From positions 248,001 to 312,000 of the forward strand of contig NZ_VTOY01000001.1 in NCBI RefSeq assembly GCF_008271295.1: 64,000 nt of DNA, given 5' to 3'. This DNA is from Pseudoselenomonas ruminis. GTDB taxonomy: Bacteria; Bacillota; Negativicutes; Selenomonadales; Selenomonadaceae. Below the pieces are notes generated by a model. It made no database searches and was not told where the DNA came from. It saw nothing but the letters and a program-made list of their open reading frames with translations. This document shows positions 23,770 through 33,583 of this stretch, piece after piece (the stretch's first letter is position 1; each line of letters begins with the position of its first letter). The translations under genes were made by a program, and so were the position numbers.

Positions 23770-26019
23770 ATGGAAACCATTATGCAAATCAATGGTGTGG
23801 TAAATAACTTTGTCTGGGGACCTCCGGGGCTTACCCTGCTGGTCGGGACAGGGATTTATCTGTCCATTCTGCTTAAACTGCCGCAGATCCGCTATTTTTT
23901 TCCGGCATTAGCGGAAGTGGTACGGTTTCGGAAAAAAAGTGAAAAGGATAAGGGCATTCCTGCTTTTGCGGCAATGGCTACCGCGCTGGCTGCGACGGTG
24001 GGGACGGGCAACGTCGCTGGTGTGGCAACGGCGCTTCATCTGGGAGGTCCTGGGGCGCTGGTATGGATGCTCATTTCGGCGTTCTTTGGCATGTGCACGA
24101 AGTTTGCTGAGGTCACGCTGGCTGTCCATTTCCGTAAAGAGGACGAGCATGGCGACTGGCGTGGCGGGCCGATGTATGTCTTGGAGTACGGGCTCGGGGC
24201 ATGGGGCGGTATATGGAAACCGATAGGAAAGCTGCTGGCCGTCCTGTTTGCTTTGTTTGTCCTCATGGCTTCCTGGGGGATGGGGGCGGCAGTTCAGGCA
24301 AATTCCGTAGCAGAAGTGCTATTCATGGGCTGGGATGTGGATCATCTGTACAGCGGCGTCATGATAGCAGTGGCGGTAGGGCTGGTTATCATTGGCGGCC
24401 TTACGAGCCTTTCCCGGGTGGTCGTGCTTGTTGTTCCGTTCATGATCGTTTTCTATATGGTAAGTGCCGGTATCATACTGGCAGGCCATATAGCGCAAAT
24501 ACCTGCGGTGGTCGCTAATGCGTTCCAGCTGGCTTTTCATCCGGAGCCATCTGTCATGGCGGGAGGCGTGGCAGGCTGGTGCGTGATGGAAGCCATCCAG
24601 CGCGGCGTTGCGCGCGGTGCCTTTTCTAATGAAGCCGGGATGGGGTCTGCTCCAATGGCTTATGTCACGGCAAATAATACTCATCCGGTTCAGGTGGGGT
24701 TCTATGGCATTGTGGAAGTGTTTGTGGATACTTTCGTAATCTGCACCATTACGGGTCTGGTCATTCTTGTGACTGGGACGATGACGTATGCACCGGAACT
24801 TACCGGCGCGCAGCTGGCGCTACGGTCTTTTGAACTTGCGCTGGGAACGGCCGGCAAGTATCTGCTTTCCATTGGCGTGATACTTTTTGCGGTCACGACG
24901 ATACTCGGATGGTATTGGTATGCAGAGACGGCCGTGACGTATCTTTTGGGCATACGGTTCGAGTCGGTTATAAAACTATTGCTGCTGGTGATGATAATCG
25001 TTGGTGCATCGGGCCTGCAGTTATTTGACGCCCCAGGTTATGAATTTTTGAATCATATCTGGAATATCTCGGACACACTCAACGGTCTTATGGCACTTCC
25101 AAATCTGATTGGCTTGTTGCTGCTTTCGCAGACGCTCCGGCGCATCGTCAGGGATTACGATGCGCAAACGGTAGAGGATATGCCGGCAGGAAAGCTATGC
25201 GTCAAGGAGTGGCGGGGCAGGCTGGTGATGGCTGCCTGCGCAGTCCTGCTGCCATTGGCCATAGTTGCCTGGAGGGGCGGAGGGCAGGAGACCGTCCATA
25301 AGCAGGATGTATCCCTGCAAATGGTAATGGATAGTGGAAGGTTTGTCTTTGGTGTCGATGACTGCTTCCCGCCGATGAGTTATATGAACGCTGACGGTGA
25401 ACTGGTCGGTTTTGATATTGATCTGGCCCGTGAGATTTGTTCTCGGATGGGCGTTGCATGTGTGATGCAGCCCATCCCCTGGAAAGACAAGGACGCGGAG
25501 CTGGCTGAACGCAGGATAGACTGTATCGCCAGCATGTCTGTGCCGTTGCAGCCGCTGGAGAACATGTGCCTGTCGGAAGCATATGTCAACGATAATCTGG
25601 TCTTTGTCGTCCGTGGCGATAGCCGCATTATGTGGATGCGTGACCTCAAGGGAAAGGTGTTGGGAGTGCAGGCCGGTTCCACTACCTTTGATGCGCTTCA
25701 GGCGTCGGATTTATACAAGGATGTTACAGTCGTTCCGCTGGAGGATAATATGTCAGTTCTCCGACAGGTGAGGGAGAAAAAACTCGATGTGGGATTAGTG
25801 GATTCCCTGGCTGCGTTTTATTTTATCCGTTCGAACAAGGAGCGTTATTTTATTCTTCCGGAAAGCCTTAGTGAAGAGGATCTGGCCATAGGTTTCCGCG
25901 CGGAGGACAAGGAGCTGCGCAACGAAGTGCAAAAAATCCTCAGTGAAATGAAAGCAGATGGAACTTTGGGGAAAATATCCCAAAAGTGGTTTGAAAGCGA
26001 TATTATGATTGTTCGCTAG
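23770..26019 (+). CDS. AGCS Na+/amino-acid symporter fused to a family 3 solute-binding domain
   Basis: The 749-aa protein starts with a full AGCS symporter (residues about 10-465) showing ATVGTGNVAGVATALHLGGPGA and AFSNEAGMGSAPMAYV. Instead of ending there, it has one more hydrophobic helix (about 484-503) and then a complete SBP_bac_3 domain (about 514-745: GVDDCFPPMSYMNADGELVGFDIDLA, DCIASMSVPL, GVQAGSTT, GTLGKISQKWF). AGCS proteins usually end in the cytoplasm, so the added helix would place the binding domain in the periplasm. The conserved Arg that binds the amino-acid carboxylate in this family seems absent (PLQPLENM), so the ligand may differ. Neighbouring kinase and regulator genes suggest a sensory or transceptor role. 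The fusion is certain from one open frame; function is inferred. Confidence 0.92.
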   Translation: METIMQINGVVNNFVWGPPGLTLLVGTGIYLSILLKLPQIRYFFPALAEVVRFRKKSEKDKGIPAFAAMATALAATVGTGNVAGVATALHLGGPGALVWMLISAFFGMCTKFAEVTLAVHFRKEDEHGDWRGGPMYVLEYGLGAWGGIWKPIGKLLAVLFALFVLMASWGMGAAVQANSVAEVLFMGWDVDHLYSGVMIAVAVGLVIIGGLTSLSRVVVLVVPFMIVFYMVSAGIILAGHIAQIPAVVANAFQLAFHPEPSVMAGGVAGWCVMEAIQRGVARGAFSNEAGMGSAPMAYVTANNTHPVQVGFYGIVEVFVDTFVICTITGLVILVTGTMTYAPELTGAQLALRSFELALGTAGKYLLSIGVILFAVTTILGWYWYAETAVTYLLGIRFESVIKLLLLVMIIVGASGLQLFDAPGYEFLNHIWNISDTLNGLMALPNLIGLLLLSQTLRRIVRDYDAQTVEDMPAGKLCVKEWRGRLVMAACAVLLPLAIVAWRGGGQETVHKQDVSLQMVMDSGRFVFGVDDCFPPMSYMNADGELVGFDIDLAREICSRMGVACVMQPIPWKDKDAELAERRIDCIASMSVPLQPLENMCLSEAYVNDNLVFVVRGDSRIMWMRDLKGKVLGVQAGSTTFDALQASDLYKDVTVVPLEDNMSVLRQVREKKLDVGLVDSLAAFYFIRSNKERYFILPESLSEEDLAIGFRAEDKELRNEVQKILSEMKADGTLGKISQKWFESDIMIVR

Positions 26020-26039
26020 GCTCTGTCAGGAGGAAGAAT

Positions 26040-28841
26040 ATGGATGAAAAAAAAGAGAAAAAAGCCGATTCTGTCCTGAAACGAGTAGATGTGACAACGA
26101 TTATCCTCTTGTTTTTCCTGGCAGTGGTCATGGCTTATTACACGATGCTTCAGGCGGAGATGAAACAGAATATCATCGCCGAACGGGAGGTTATTGCCAC
26201 AAAATCAGCTAATCAGATCAATGAGTATCTTTCCACAGGTGTGGATATCATAAATGTGGCATCTTACACCTTGGATGATATGATCCGCAAGGGGCGCTCG
26301 CATGAGGAGATGCTTGAGTTCCTGCTGAACCAGTCGGCTGCTACCGAGCATATCACCAAGGGAAATTCGGAGGGGATATATGCTGTCGTAGAGGATGTTT
26401 TCCTCGATGGGACCGGCTGGATTCCCTATGATGGTTATGTCCCGCAAAAACGGCCCTGGTATGGCGGTGCGATGGCAAACATCGGGGAGGTTGCTGTCGT
26501 TGACCCTTATCTTGATGCGAAAACCAATACGATGATGATTACGCTGGCCAAGTCGCTTTGTGATGTGAAAAGCGTGGCGGCGATGGATTTTTCGCTGGGG
26601 TATCTGCAGAATATGACGGAGGAACTGGCGGTTAATGGCGATTCGGATATTGAAATCGTCATGGACCGTAATTATCAGGTGGTAGCCCATTCCGACCGTG
26701 GGGAAGTGGGGAAAAGCTATCTTACCGAGGAAGGCACGTTTGGCCGGGCACTGGTCGATAAGCTGCGTTCCTCGGAGGAAAGATATTTTTCCTTCCGGTA
26801 TGGCGATGCGGAGTATATCGTTTATACGATGCCGGTGGCAAATAGCTGGCGCTGCCTGTCTGTGTTTGATGCGACAGCCACCTTTGCCCAGCTTAGGAGA
26901 ACCTTGGTCTTGACGATTTTCGTGCTGCTGCTGGTCGTTTCTATCTTGTTGTTTATCATGACCCATTATGAGCAGAAGGCCCGCCTGGCCCAGGAGTATA
27001 ACCAGAAAGCGGAAAATGCGGCCGCTGCCAACGAAGCCAAGTCGGCGTTCCTGTCGAATATGTCGCACGAGATACGCACGCCGATCAATGCGGTGCTCGG
27101 AATGAACGAGATGATCCTGCGTGAGAGCAGTGAACCGAATGTTATCGAGTATTCGGAAAATATCCGTACAGCGGGCAATACTTTGCTGGGGCTTATCAAC
27201 GATATCCTTGATTTTTCCAAGATCGAGGCGGGAAAGCTGGAAATCATCCCGGTCGAGTATGATCTTTCTTCCATGCTTAACGATTTGGTGAATATGGTCC
27301 ATACCCGCGCTGACGTCAAGGGACTTGCTCTTGTGGTGGATTTCGACCAGGAAACGCCAAAATGCCTCTTTGGCGATGAGGTCCGCGTCAAACAGGTCAT
27401 TACGAATATCCTGACCAATGCGGTAAAATATACGGAAAAAGGCAGTGTGACGCTTACGGTGGGGTTCGAGCGTATTGCAGCTGAGCCGGACAGCGTGCTG
27501 CTGCTGGTGGCTGTCAAGGATACTGGTATTGGTATCAAGCCAGAGGATAGGGAAAAGCTGTTTTCCAAGTTCGAACGCATTGAAGAAAAGCGCAATCGCA
27601 ATATCGAAGGTACCGGCCTGGGGTTGGCGATTACGCTGAATTTGCTGGAAAAGATGGATTCAGCCCTGCAGGTGGAAAGTACGTATGGAGTTGGTTCCAC
27701 GTTCTTCTTCAAGCTGCGGCAGCGCGTGGTCAAGTGGGAGCCGTTGGGCGACTACAAAGCCGCGTATCAGGCACTGCTCAAAGGGTATAAGAAATATCAG
27801 GAAAAATTCACGGCACCCGATGCCATGGTCTTGATGGTGGACGACAATCCGATGAATCTGACCGTGTTCAAAAGTCTGGTAAAGAAGACGAAAATCAAGG
27901 TCGATACGGCGAGCAGTGGCGATGAGGGTCTGCTGCTGACCCAAGAGAAGAAATACGACATAATTTTCCTTGACCATATGATGCCGCATAAGGATGGTAT
28001 TGAGACGCTGCACGAGCTGAAGGCGCAGCAAGCTGGACCCAATGCGGATACGCCGGTAATCTGTTTGACTGCTAATGCGATTTCTGGGGCAAGAGAGCAG
28101 TATATCGCGACTGGCTTTGATGACTATCTGACCAAGCCCATTGATGCAGGCCGCTTAGAAGAGATGCTGCTTGACTATCTGCCAGAAGGAAAAATCCAGG
28201 CGGCAGGAGTAGACGCGGCCGTGCAGCAGGAAAATCTGGCGATACCGGAAAATTTGGAACCTCTCAAGGGACTGGCTTGGTTGGATCTGGCACTTGGTAT
28301 AAAAAATAGTGGTTCTGTGGAAGGTTATTTGCCGCTTTTGAAGATTTTCTATGATTCCATTGAGGAAATGGCTGCGGACATCGAGGGCTTCTATGCCGAA
28401 CGCAATCTAAACGACTATACCATCAAGGTGCATGCCCTCAAGAGCTCGGCAAGGATTATTGGTGCCAAGGATTTTGGCGAAGAAGCACAGATGCTGGAAA
28501 ATGCGGGCAAGGCTGGGAATATGGACTATATCCGGGCGCATCATGAGGATTTCCTCGAGACGTATCGGGGCTTCAAGGTGCAGCTGGCGGCGGTCTTTGG
28601 CACTGGGCAGCCTGCGCTGGAGGCGGAAAAGCCAGAGGCAGATAATGAGCTGATGGAAAGTGTTTACGAAGAATTGCGGGCGGCGGCAGAGGAAATGGAC
28701 TGTGACCGCCTGGAAGATATTTTTACGGAAATGGAGGCGTATTGCATTCCAGCGAAGGAGGAAGAGCTCTATCAGAAACTTAGACAGGCTGCTGCGCATT
28801 ATGATTATGATACCATTGTGACGTTGCTTGACGAGCAATAA
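26040..28841 (+). CDS. dCACHE hybrid histidine kinase with receiver and HPt
   Basis: The 933-aa sensor has a membrane helix near 18-40, a periplasmic dCACHE domain (about 42-283), a second helix (about 285-308), HisKA with H343 in NMSHEIRTPIN, HATPase with N, G1 (DTGIGI) and G2 (GTGLGLAI) boxes, a receiver with D645 (FLDHMMP) and an HPt domain with H798 (KVHALKSSA). A full intramolecular His-Asp-His relay is possible. The CACHE domain shows R138-x-W140-Y141, Y157-x-D159 and D183, matching the known dCACHE_1AA amino-acid-binding motif with only one or two residues of spacing difference. AGGAGG precedes the ATG. It follows the symporter-SBP fusion by 20 nt, so one transcript is likely. Confidence 0.92.
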   Translation: MDEKKEKKADSVLKRVDVTTIILLFFLAVVMAYYTMLQAEMKQNIIAEREVIATKSANQINEYLSTGVDIINVASYTLDDMIRKGRSHEEMLEFLLNQSAATEHITKGNSEGIYAVVEDVFLDGTGWIPYDGYVPQKRPWYGGAMANIGEVAVVDPYLDAKTNTMMITLAKSLCDVKSVAAMDFSLGYLQNMTEELAVNGDSDIEIVMDRNYQVVAHSDRGEVGKSYLTEEGTFGRALVDKLRSSEERYFSFRYGDAEYIVYTMPVANSWRCLSVFDATATFAQLRRTLVLTIFVLLLVVSILLFIMTHYEQKARLAQEYNQKAENAAAANEAKSAFLSNMSHEIRTPINAVLGMNEMILRESSEPNVIEYSENIRTAGNTLLGLINDILDFSKIEAGKLEIIPVEYDLSSMLNDLVNMVHTRADVKGLALVVDFDQETPKCLFGDEVRVKQVITNILTNAVKYTEKGSVTLTVGFERIAAEPDSVLLLVAVKDTGIGIKPEDREKLFSKFERIEEKRNRNIEGTGLGLAITLNLLEKMDSALQVESTYGVGSTFFFKLRQRVVKWEPLGDYKAAYQALLKGYKKYQEKFTAPDAMVLMVDDNPMNLTVFKSLVKKTKIKVDTASSGDEGLLLTQEKKYDIIFLDHMMPHKDGIETLHELKAQQAGPNADTPVICLTANAISGAREQYIATGFDDYLTKPIDAGRLEEMLLDYLPEGKIQAAGVDAAVQQENLAIPENLEPLKGLAWLDLALGIKNSGSVEGYLPLLKIFYDSIEEMAADIEGFYAERNLNDYTIKVHALKSSARIIGAKDFGEEAQMLENAGKAGNMDYIRAHHEDFLETYRGFKVQLAAVFGTGQPALEAEKPEADNELMESVYEELRAAAEEMDCDRLEDIFTEMEAYCIPAKEEELYQKLRQAAAHYDYDTIVTLLDEQ

Positions 28842-28866
28842 GACGGGAAGAAGATAGGTGATAGCT

Positions 28867-30231
28867 ATGGGATATTGGATTGTAGTAGTGGATGACGATG
28901 CAATGGCGCTGACACATGTCAAAAATATCCTGCGTGAGCAGGATATGCGTGTCAGCTGTCTGCGCTCTGGGCAGGATCTGTTGAAATTCATGACGAAAAA
29001 CGCGCCGGATCTTGTCCTGCTCGATATTCAGATGCCGGAAATGGATGGATTTGAAACCTATCAGGAGTTGCGGCGAATAGAAGAGGAAACGGGACGAGAA
29101 CCCACTCCAATCATTTTTTTGAGCGGAATGGAAAACAGCGAGGCAGAACGGCGCAGCTTGGAGCAAGGTGCTTCTGATTTTATTCGCAAACCTGTTCACA
29201 AAGGAATCCTAGTAAAGCGCATTCTGAATGCAGTCAAGCATACCAAGGATATCGAGAATCTGAAAGAAGAGGCAGCCGTTGACAAGCTGACAGGGTTTTT
29301 GAATAAAGCCGCAGGGACGGTCAAACTGACAAAACTTTGCGAAGAACGGGCGGGCATGTTGATGATTTTGGATCTCGACAATTTTAAGCAGGTCAACGAT
29401 ATTTATGGCCATAGCATGGGGGATAAATTTTTAATGGCCTTTGCCAATGTGATCAAGCGCAACATCCGGGCGGAGGATGTCATGGTAAGAATTGGCGGAG
29501 ACGAGTTCATGGGCTTTTTTGGTAATATGAACGAAGAAAGTGCGCTGGCCAGCTTGCACCACCGGCTGAATGATCAGCTGCTTAAGGAGGCCGTCCGGTT
29601 GGCGGGAACAGGTTTTGTTATTCCGCTGAGCATTTCCATAGGTGCTGCGTTGGTTCCGGAACAGGGGCGGAATTATGAGATGTTATTCCCCTTAGCGGAT
29701 AGTGCCCTTTACCGGGTCAAGCAAAGTGGCAAAAACGGCTGCCGGATATATGGGCAGGATGGAGAAAATGATCTATCCTGCGATAACGATATCAAAAAGG
29801 AGTTTGCGCATATCACGCAGATCGTTGAACGTTGGCATAGCCGTGGGGGAGCCTTGTTGCTGAATTTGGAACAATTTGCGATGTTTTACCGGTTTATCCG
29901 GCAATTCTACAAGAGATACGGTGGCATGATTGTCAAGTTGATATTTATCCTATCTGAGAAAGATACAGTGGGGGAACGTTCGTATAGTCTATTGGAAGCT
30001 GCCGATAAGTTTGGACTTTGCCTGCAGGACACCTTGCGAAAAAGTGATATGATTCTTCGGTATAAACCCAACCAGTTCTTTGTGATTCTGCAGAATGTTT
30101 CGGAGGAGGATTTTGCAATCGTGTTCCGTCGTATCATGGAAGTATGGACGGCTGGGGAACATCATACGGGGATACGGATTGAGCATCTTACGGAGTTTGT
30201 GGTTTATGAGAAGGAAAATTATGATAAGTGA
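28867..30231 (+). CDS. REC-GGDEF diguanylate cyclase with degenerate second GGDEF
   Basis: The 454-aa protein has an N-terminal receiver with phospho-Asp D53 (LLDIQMP) and a GGDEF domain with an intact active motif at 210-214. An RxxD inhibitory site lies exactly five residues before it (RAED-VMVRI-GGDEF), so product control by c-di-GMP is expected. Residues about 310-450 resemble a further GGDEF fold whose motif has become RYKPNQF, probably a binding or dimer module. It is the last gene of the cassette and the likely output: c-di-GMP made when phosphorylated by the relay of the upstream kinase. ATG 28867 has an AGGTGAT site; a GTG at 28858 is less likely. A terminator follows at 30273. Confidence 0.9.
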   Translation: MGYWIVVVDDDAMALTHVKNILREQDMRVSCLRSGQDLLKFMTKNAPDLVLLDIQMPEMDGFETYQELRRIEEETGREPTPIIFLSGMENSEAERRSLEQGASDFIRKPVHKGILVKRILNAVKHTKDIENLKEEAAVDKLTGFLNKAAGTVKLTKLCEERAGMLMILDLDNFKQVNDIYGHSMGDKFLMAFANVIKRNIRAEDVMVRIGGDEFMGFFGNMNEESALASLHHRLNDQLLKEAVRLAGTGFVIPLSISIGAALVPEQGRNYEMLFPLADSALYRVKQSGKNGCRIYGQDGENDLSCDNDIKKEFAHITQIVERWHSRGGALLLNLEQFAMFYRFIRQFYKRYGGMIVKLIFILSEKDTVGERSYSLLEAADKFGLCLQDTLRKSDMILRYKPNQFFVILQNVSEEDFAIVFRRIMEVWTAGEHHTGIRIEHLTEFVVYEKENYDK

Positions 30232-30272
30232 AGTGCCTTGGTTTGGGAATCTTTTATCGTAGTTTCTCTGAT

Positions 30273-30310
30273 GGCACGGGTAAAAGGCCCGTGCCAATTT
30301 TTGTTTTTTA
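30273..30310 (+). terminator. Terminator of the signalling cassette
   Basis: GGCACGGG and CCCGTGCC arms with a 7-nt loop, then AATTTTTGTTTTTT. Confidence 0.92.
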
Positions 30311-30347
30311 TGGTAAAATGAATGTTATGTGGGTTCAATGGGAGTAG

Positions 30348-31517
<1,170 letters not shown>

Positions 31518-31540
31518 TTGAACCGAAGGAGTGGATTTCT

Positions 31541-31828
31541 ATGAATCCGGAAATGGCAGCTGGCCTTGCTACTTGGGGCCCGATTATCGTCATGATTGCA
31601 ATCTTTTATTTTCTGCTGTATCGTCCGCAGAAAACAGCGCAGAAGCGCCGCATGAGCATGCTCGACAGCTTGGAAAAGCATAACCATGTCATGACGATTG
31701 GCGGTATCTATGGAACGATTGTGGATCTTGATGACACGAAGGTAAAACTCAAGATTGCTGAGAACACGGTCATTGAGGTGGCCCGTTCCTCCATCAATTC
31801 GAATCTGACCAAAGAGAAGCAGGCCTGA
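31541..31828 (+). CDS. yajC: Preprotein translocase subunit YajC
   Basis: The 95-aa protein has one membrane helix (WGPIIVMIAIFYFLLYRPQ) and the typical YajC cytoplasmic tail KRRMSMLDSLEKHNHVMTIGGIYGTIV. It joins SecDF to support protein export. AAGGAG precedes the ATG. The stop overlaps the next start by one base. In many bacteria yajC is followed directly by secD; here three genes lie between. Confidence 0.95.
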   Translation: MNPEMAAGLATWGPIIVMIAIFYFLLYRPQKTAQKRRMSMLDSLEKHNHVMTIGGIYGTIVDLDDTKVKLKIAENTVIEVARSSINSNLTKEKQA

Positions 31829-32421
31829 TGGCAGGGCAGCCGGTAAAAGAGGCAAAGAAGGCGCTCAGGAAGCGCGTCACCGCAGCCCGCAAGGCATTGA
31901 TGGAATCCTATCGCGCTGCCGCCAGCCGCAGGATGCTTACGGTCCTTTTGGGTCTGCCGGCATATCAAAGGGCGAAAACGGTATTCCTGTATGCTTCAAT
32001 GCCCGATGAGGTGCAGTTATACGATCTGATGAAACAGGCGTTGGCGGATGGCAAGACGGTCTGCCTGCCGCTCATCACGGGCAAGGGGACGATGGAAGCG
32101 GTAGCGTTTTCTTCGCTTAAAGACCTCGTGACGGGGGAATATGGCATTTTGACTGTTGACAAGTCAAAACGGAAGCTGGTCTCTCCCAGTGATATCGACC
32201 TCATTGTCGTTCCGGGGGCCGCGTTTGACCGCGCGGGCGGACGGCTCGGGCTTGGCGCAGGGTTCTATGACCGGTTTATGACCGAGAAGGCCCCGCAGGG
32301 CTATCGCTGTGCGCTGGCGTTTTCCTGCCAGCTCGTCGAAACGGTTCCGATGGAGCCCCATGATGCTGCTGTGCAGTACATCATTACGGAGGACGAGAAC
32401 TTTGCCGTAAACGTAAAGTGA
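31828..32421 (+). CDS. 5-formyltetrahydrofolate cyclo-ligase
   Basis: The 197-aa enzyme converts 5-formyl-THF to 5,10-methenyl-THF with ATP. Family signs are KKALRKRVTAARKAL at the start, SMPDEVQLYDLM, and the substrate/Mg motif PGAAFDRAGGRLGLGAGFYDRFM. Its ATG overlaps the yajC stop. The coding region contains an exact TTGAC-NN-GTCAA palindrome at 32156-32167. The gene is known as fthC or mthfs; no symbol is fixed here. Confidence 0.92.
   Translation: MAGQPVKEAKKALRKRVTAARKALMESYRAAASRRMLTVLLGLPAYQRAKTVFLYASMPDEVQLYDLMKQALADGKTVCLPLITGKGTMEAVAFSSLKDLVTGEYGILTVDKSKRKLVSPSDIDLIVVPGAAFDRAGGRLGLGAGFYDRFMTEKAPQGYRCALAFSCQLVETVPMEPHDAAVQYIITEDENFAVNVK
32156..32167. repeat. TTGAC-NN-GTCAA palindrome inside cyclo-ligase gene
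   Basis: Exact TTGACAAGTCAA in the coding sequence, spelling V-D-K-S-K. Confidence 0.6.
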
Positions 32422-32430
32422 GTGATTGTT

Positions 32431-33141
32431 ATGGAAATCAAGATTGGCCTCGCGAAGACGGCCAAATATGCAAACGAAGTGTGTGGCGATTGCTGCGATA
32501 TCGCTGAGCGCCCGCACGGCGGTATTTCGGCAATTATTGCCGACGGACAGGGACACGGTCTGGCGGCGCATCATACGAGCAGCTGGGTGGTCAATAAGGC
32601 CGTACAGCTGATTTCCGATGGTGCGCGGGACGGCGCCGTTGCCCGTGCCGTTCATGACTATCTCTATGCCATGAAGGACAAAAAGGTATCCTGCACGCTG
32701 ACCGTCGTCAGCGCGGACCTTGATACCGAGACGGCCGTCATCAGCCGCAACTCCAATTGTCCGGTCATCGTGAAGACGGAGGAATACGAATCCGTCTACG
32801 ATGAGTCGGTGGAGCCGATTGGTGTCAACCGTCACATGAAGCCGCTGATGTACGAGATTCCGCTCGAAGCCGGTATGATTATCGTATCGTATACCGATGG
32901 CATTGATCATGCGGGCCGGAAGCGCAACGGACATGGCGCGGACTTCGACAAAATCATGGAAATCATCCGCAAGAACAAGGCGGAGGATGCACAATATATT
33001 GCCAAGAGCATTATGGACTATGCTTTGACATTGGATGCGGATAAAGCTTCGGATGATATGACCGTTCTGGTCATGGGGGTTACGGAAGGTTCGTCCAATC
33101 CACCCCGCATTGAGCAGATTGAGGTCACATATCCCTATTGA
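32431..33141 (+). CDS. SpoIIE-like PP2C-family serine phosphatase
   Basis: The 236-aa soluble protein resembles the phosphatase domain of SpoIIE/RsbU. Metal-binding acidic motifs are visible in IIADGQGHGLAA, SYTDGIDHA and DKASDDMTVLVMG. Such enzymes usually dephosphorylate anti-anti-sigma factors or related STAS proteins. No sensor domain or partner gene is nearby, so the target is unknown. The ATG at 32431 is preferred over a GTG at 32422. It lies in the tgt-sec gene row, 9 nt after the cyclo-ligase gene. Confidence 0.82.
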   Translation: MEIKIGLAKTAKYANEVCGDCCDIAERPHGGISAIIADGQGHGLAAHHTSSWVVNKAVQLISDGARDGAVARAVHDYLYAMKDKKVSCTLTVVSADLDTETAVISRNSNCPVIVKTEEYESVYDESVEPIGVNRHMKPLMYEIPLEAGMIIVSYTDGIDHAGRKRNGHGADFDKIMEIIRKNKAEDAQYIAKSIMDYALTLDADKASDDMTVLVMGVTEGSSNPPRIEQIEVTYPY

Positions 33142-33161
33142 TAAAGGGAGGCAAATGCTTT

Positions 33162-33515
33162 ATGAGAATTGCAATTGTTGGTGTATGTGCTTCGGGCAAA
33201 ACAACGCTCGTAGCAGGACTGAGAGCCGCAGGTTATGATGCCTATAACGTAGCACAGGAACATTCCTGTATTCATGATTTCTGGGCCAAACGGCATCCGG
33301 ACATGCTGGTCATGATTGATGCGACCATGCCGGCCATCCATAAGCGCCGAAAGGTGTATTGGGATGAGAACCGGCTGATATCCCAGCATAAGAAACTGGC
33401 CGATGCGAAAGCCCATGCAGATCTCTACATCCAGACTGACCGGTATAATGCCGACGAGGTCCGGGAGAAAGTTATTGCCTTTATCAAGAAAAAGGAGGTT
33501 GGCAAGTCCGCGTGA
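33162..33515 (+). CDS. Small P-loop NTPase
   Basis: The 117-aa protein begins MRIAIVGVCASGKTTL, with a Walker A loop at residues 7-14 and little else beyond a kinase-like small fold. It lacks GTPase NKxD motifs. It could be a small nucleotide-binding regulator or kinase relative; I do not recognise a named family. GGGAGG stands before the ATG at 33162. Its place between the phosphatase gene and secD suggests the same transcript. Confidence 0.75.
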   Translation: MRIAIVGVCASGKTTLVAGLRAAGYDAYNVAQEHSCIHDFWAKRHPDMLVMIDATMPAIHKRRKVYWDENRLISQHKKLADAKAHADLYIQTDRYNADEVREKVIAFIKKKEVGKSA

Positions 33516-33583
33516 CTTGCGCTGACTTTTACATAATATAGTAAATCTGGGAGCCGGGCTCCCACAAGAAAGGGTTGAATCCG

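Noticed and set aside
33549-33563. GGGAGC-CGG-GCTCCC hairpin before secD
   Set aside because: The stem is short, the loop is only 3 nt, and no T-run follows. It is too weak to call a terminator.
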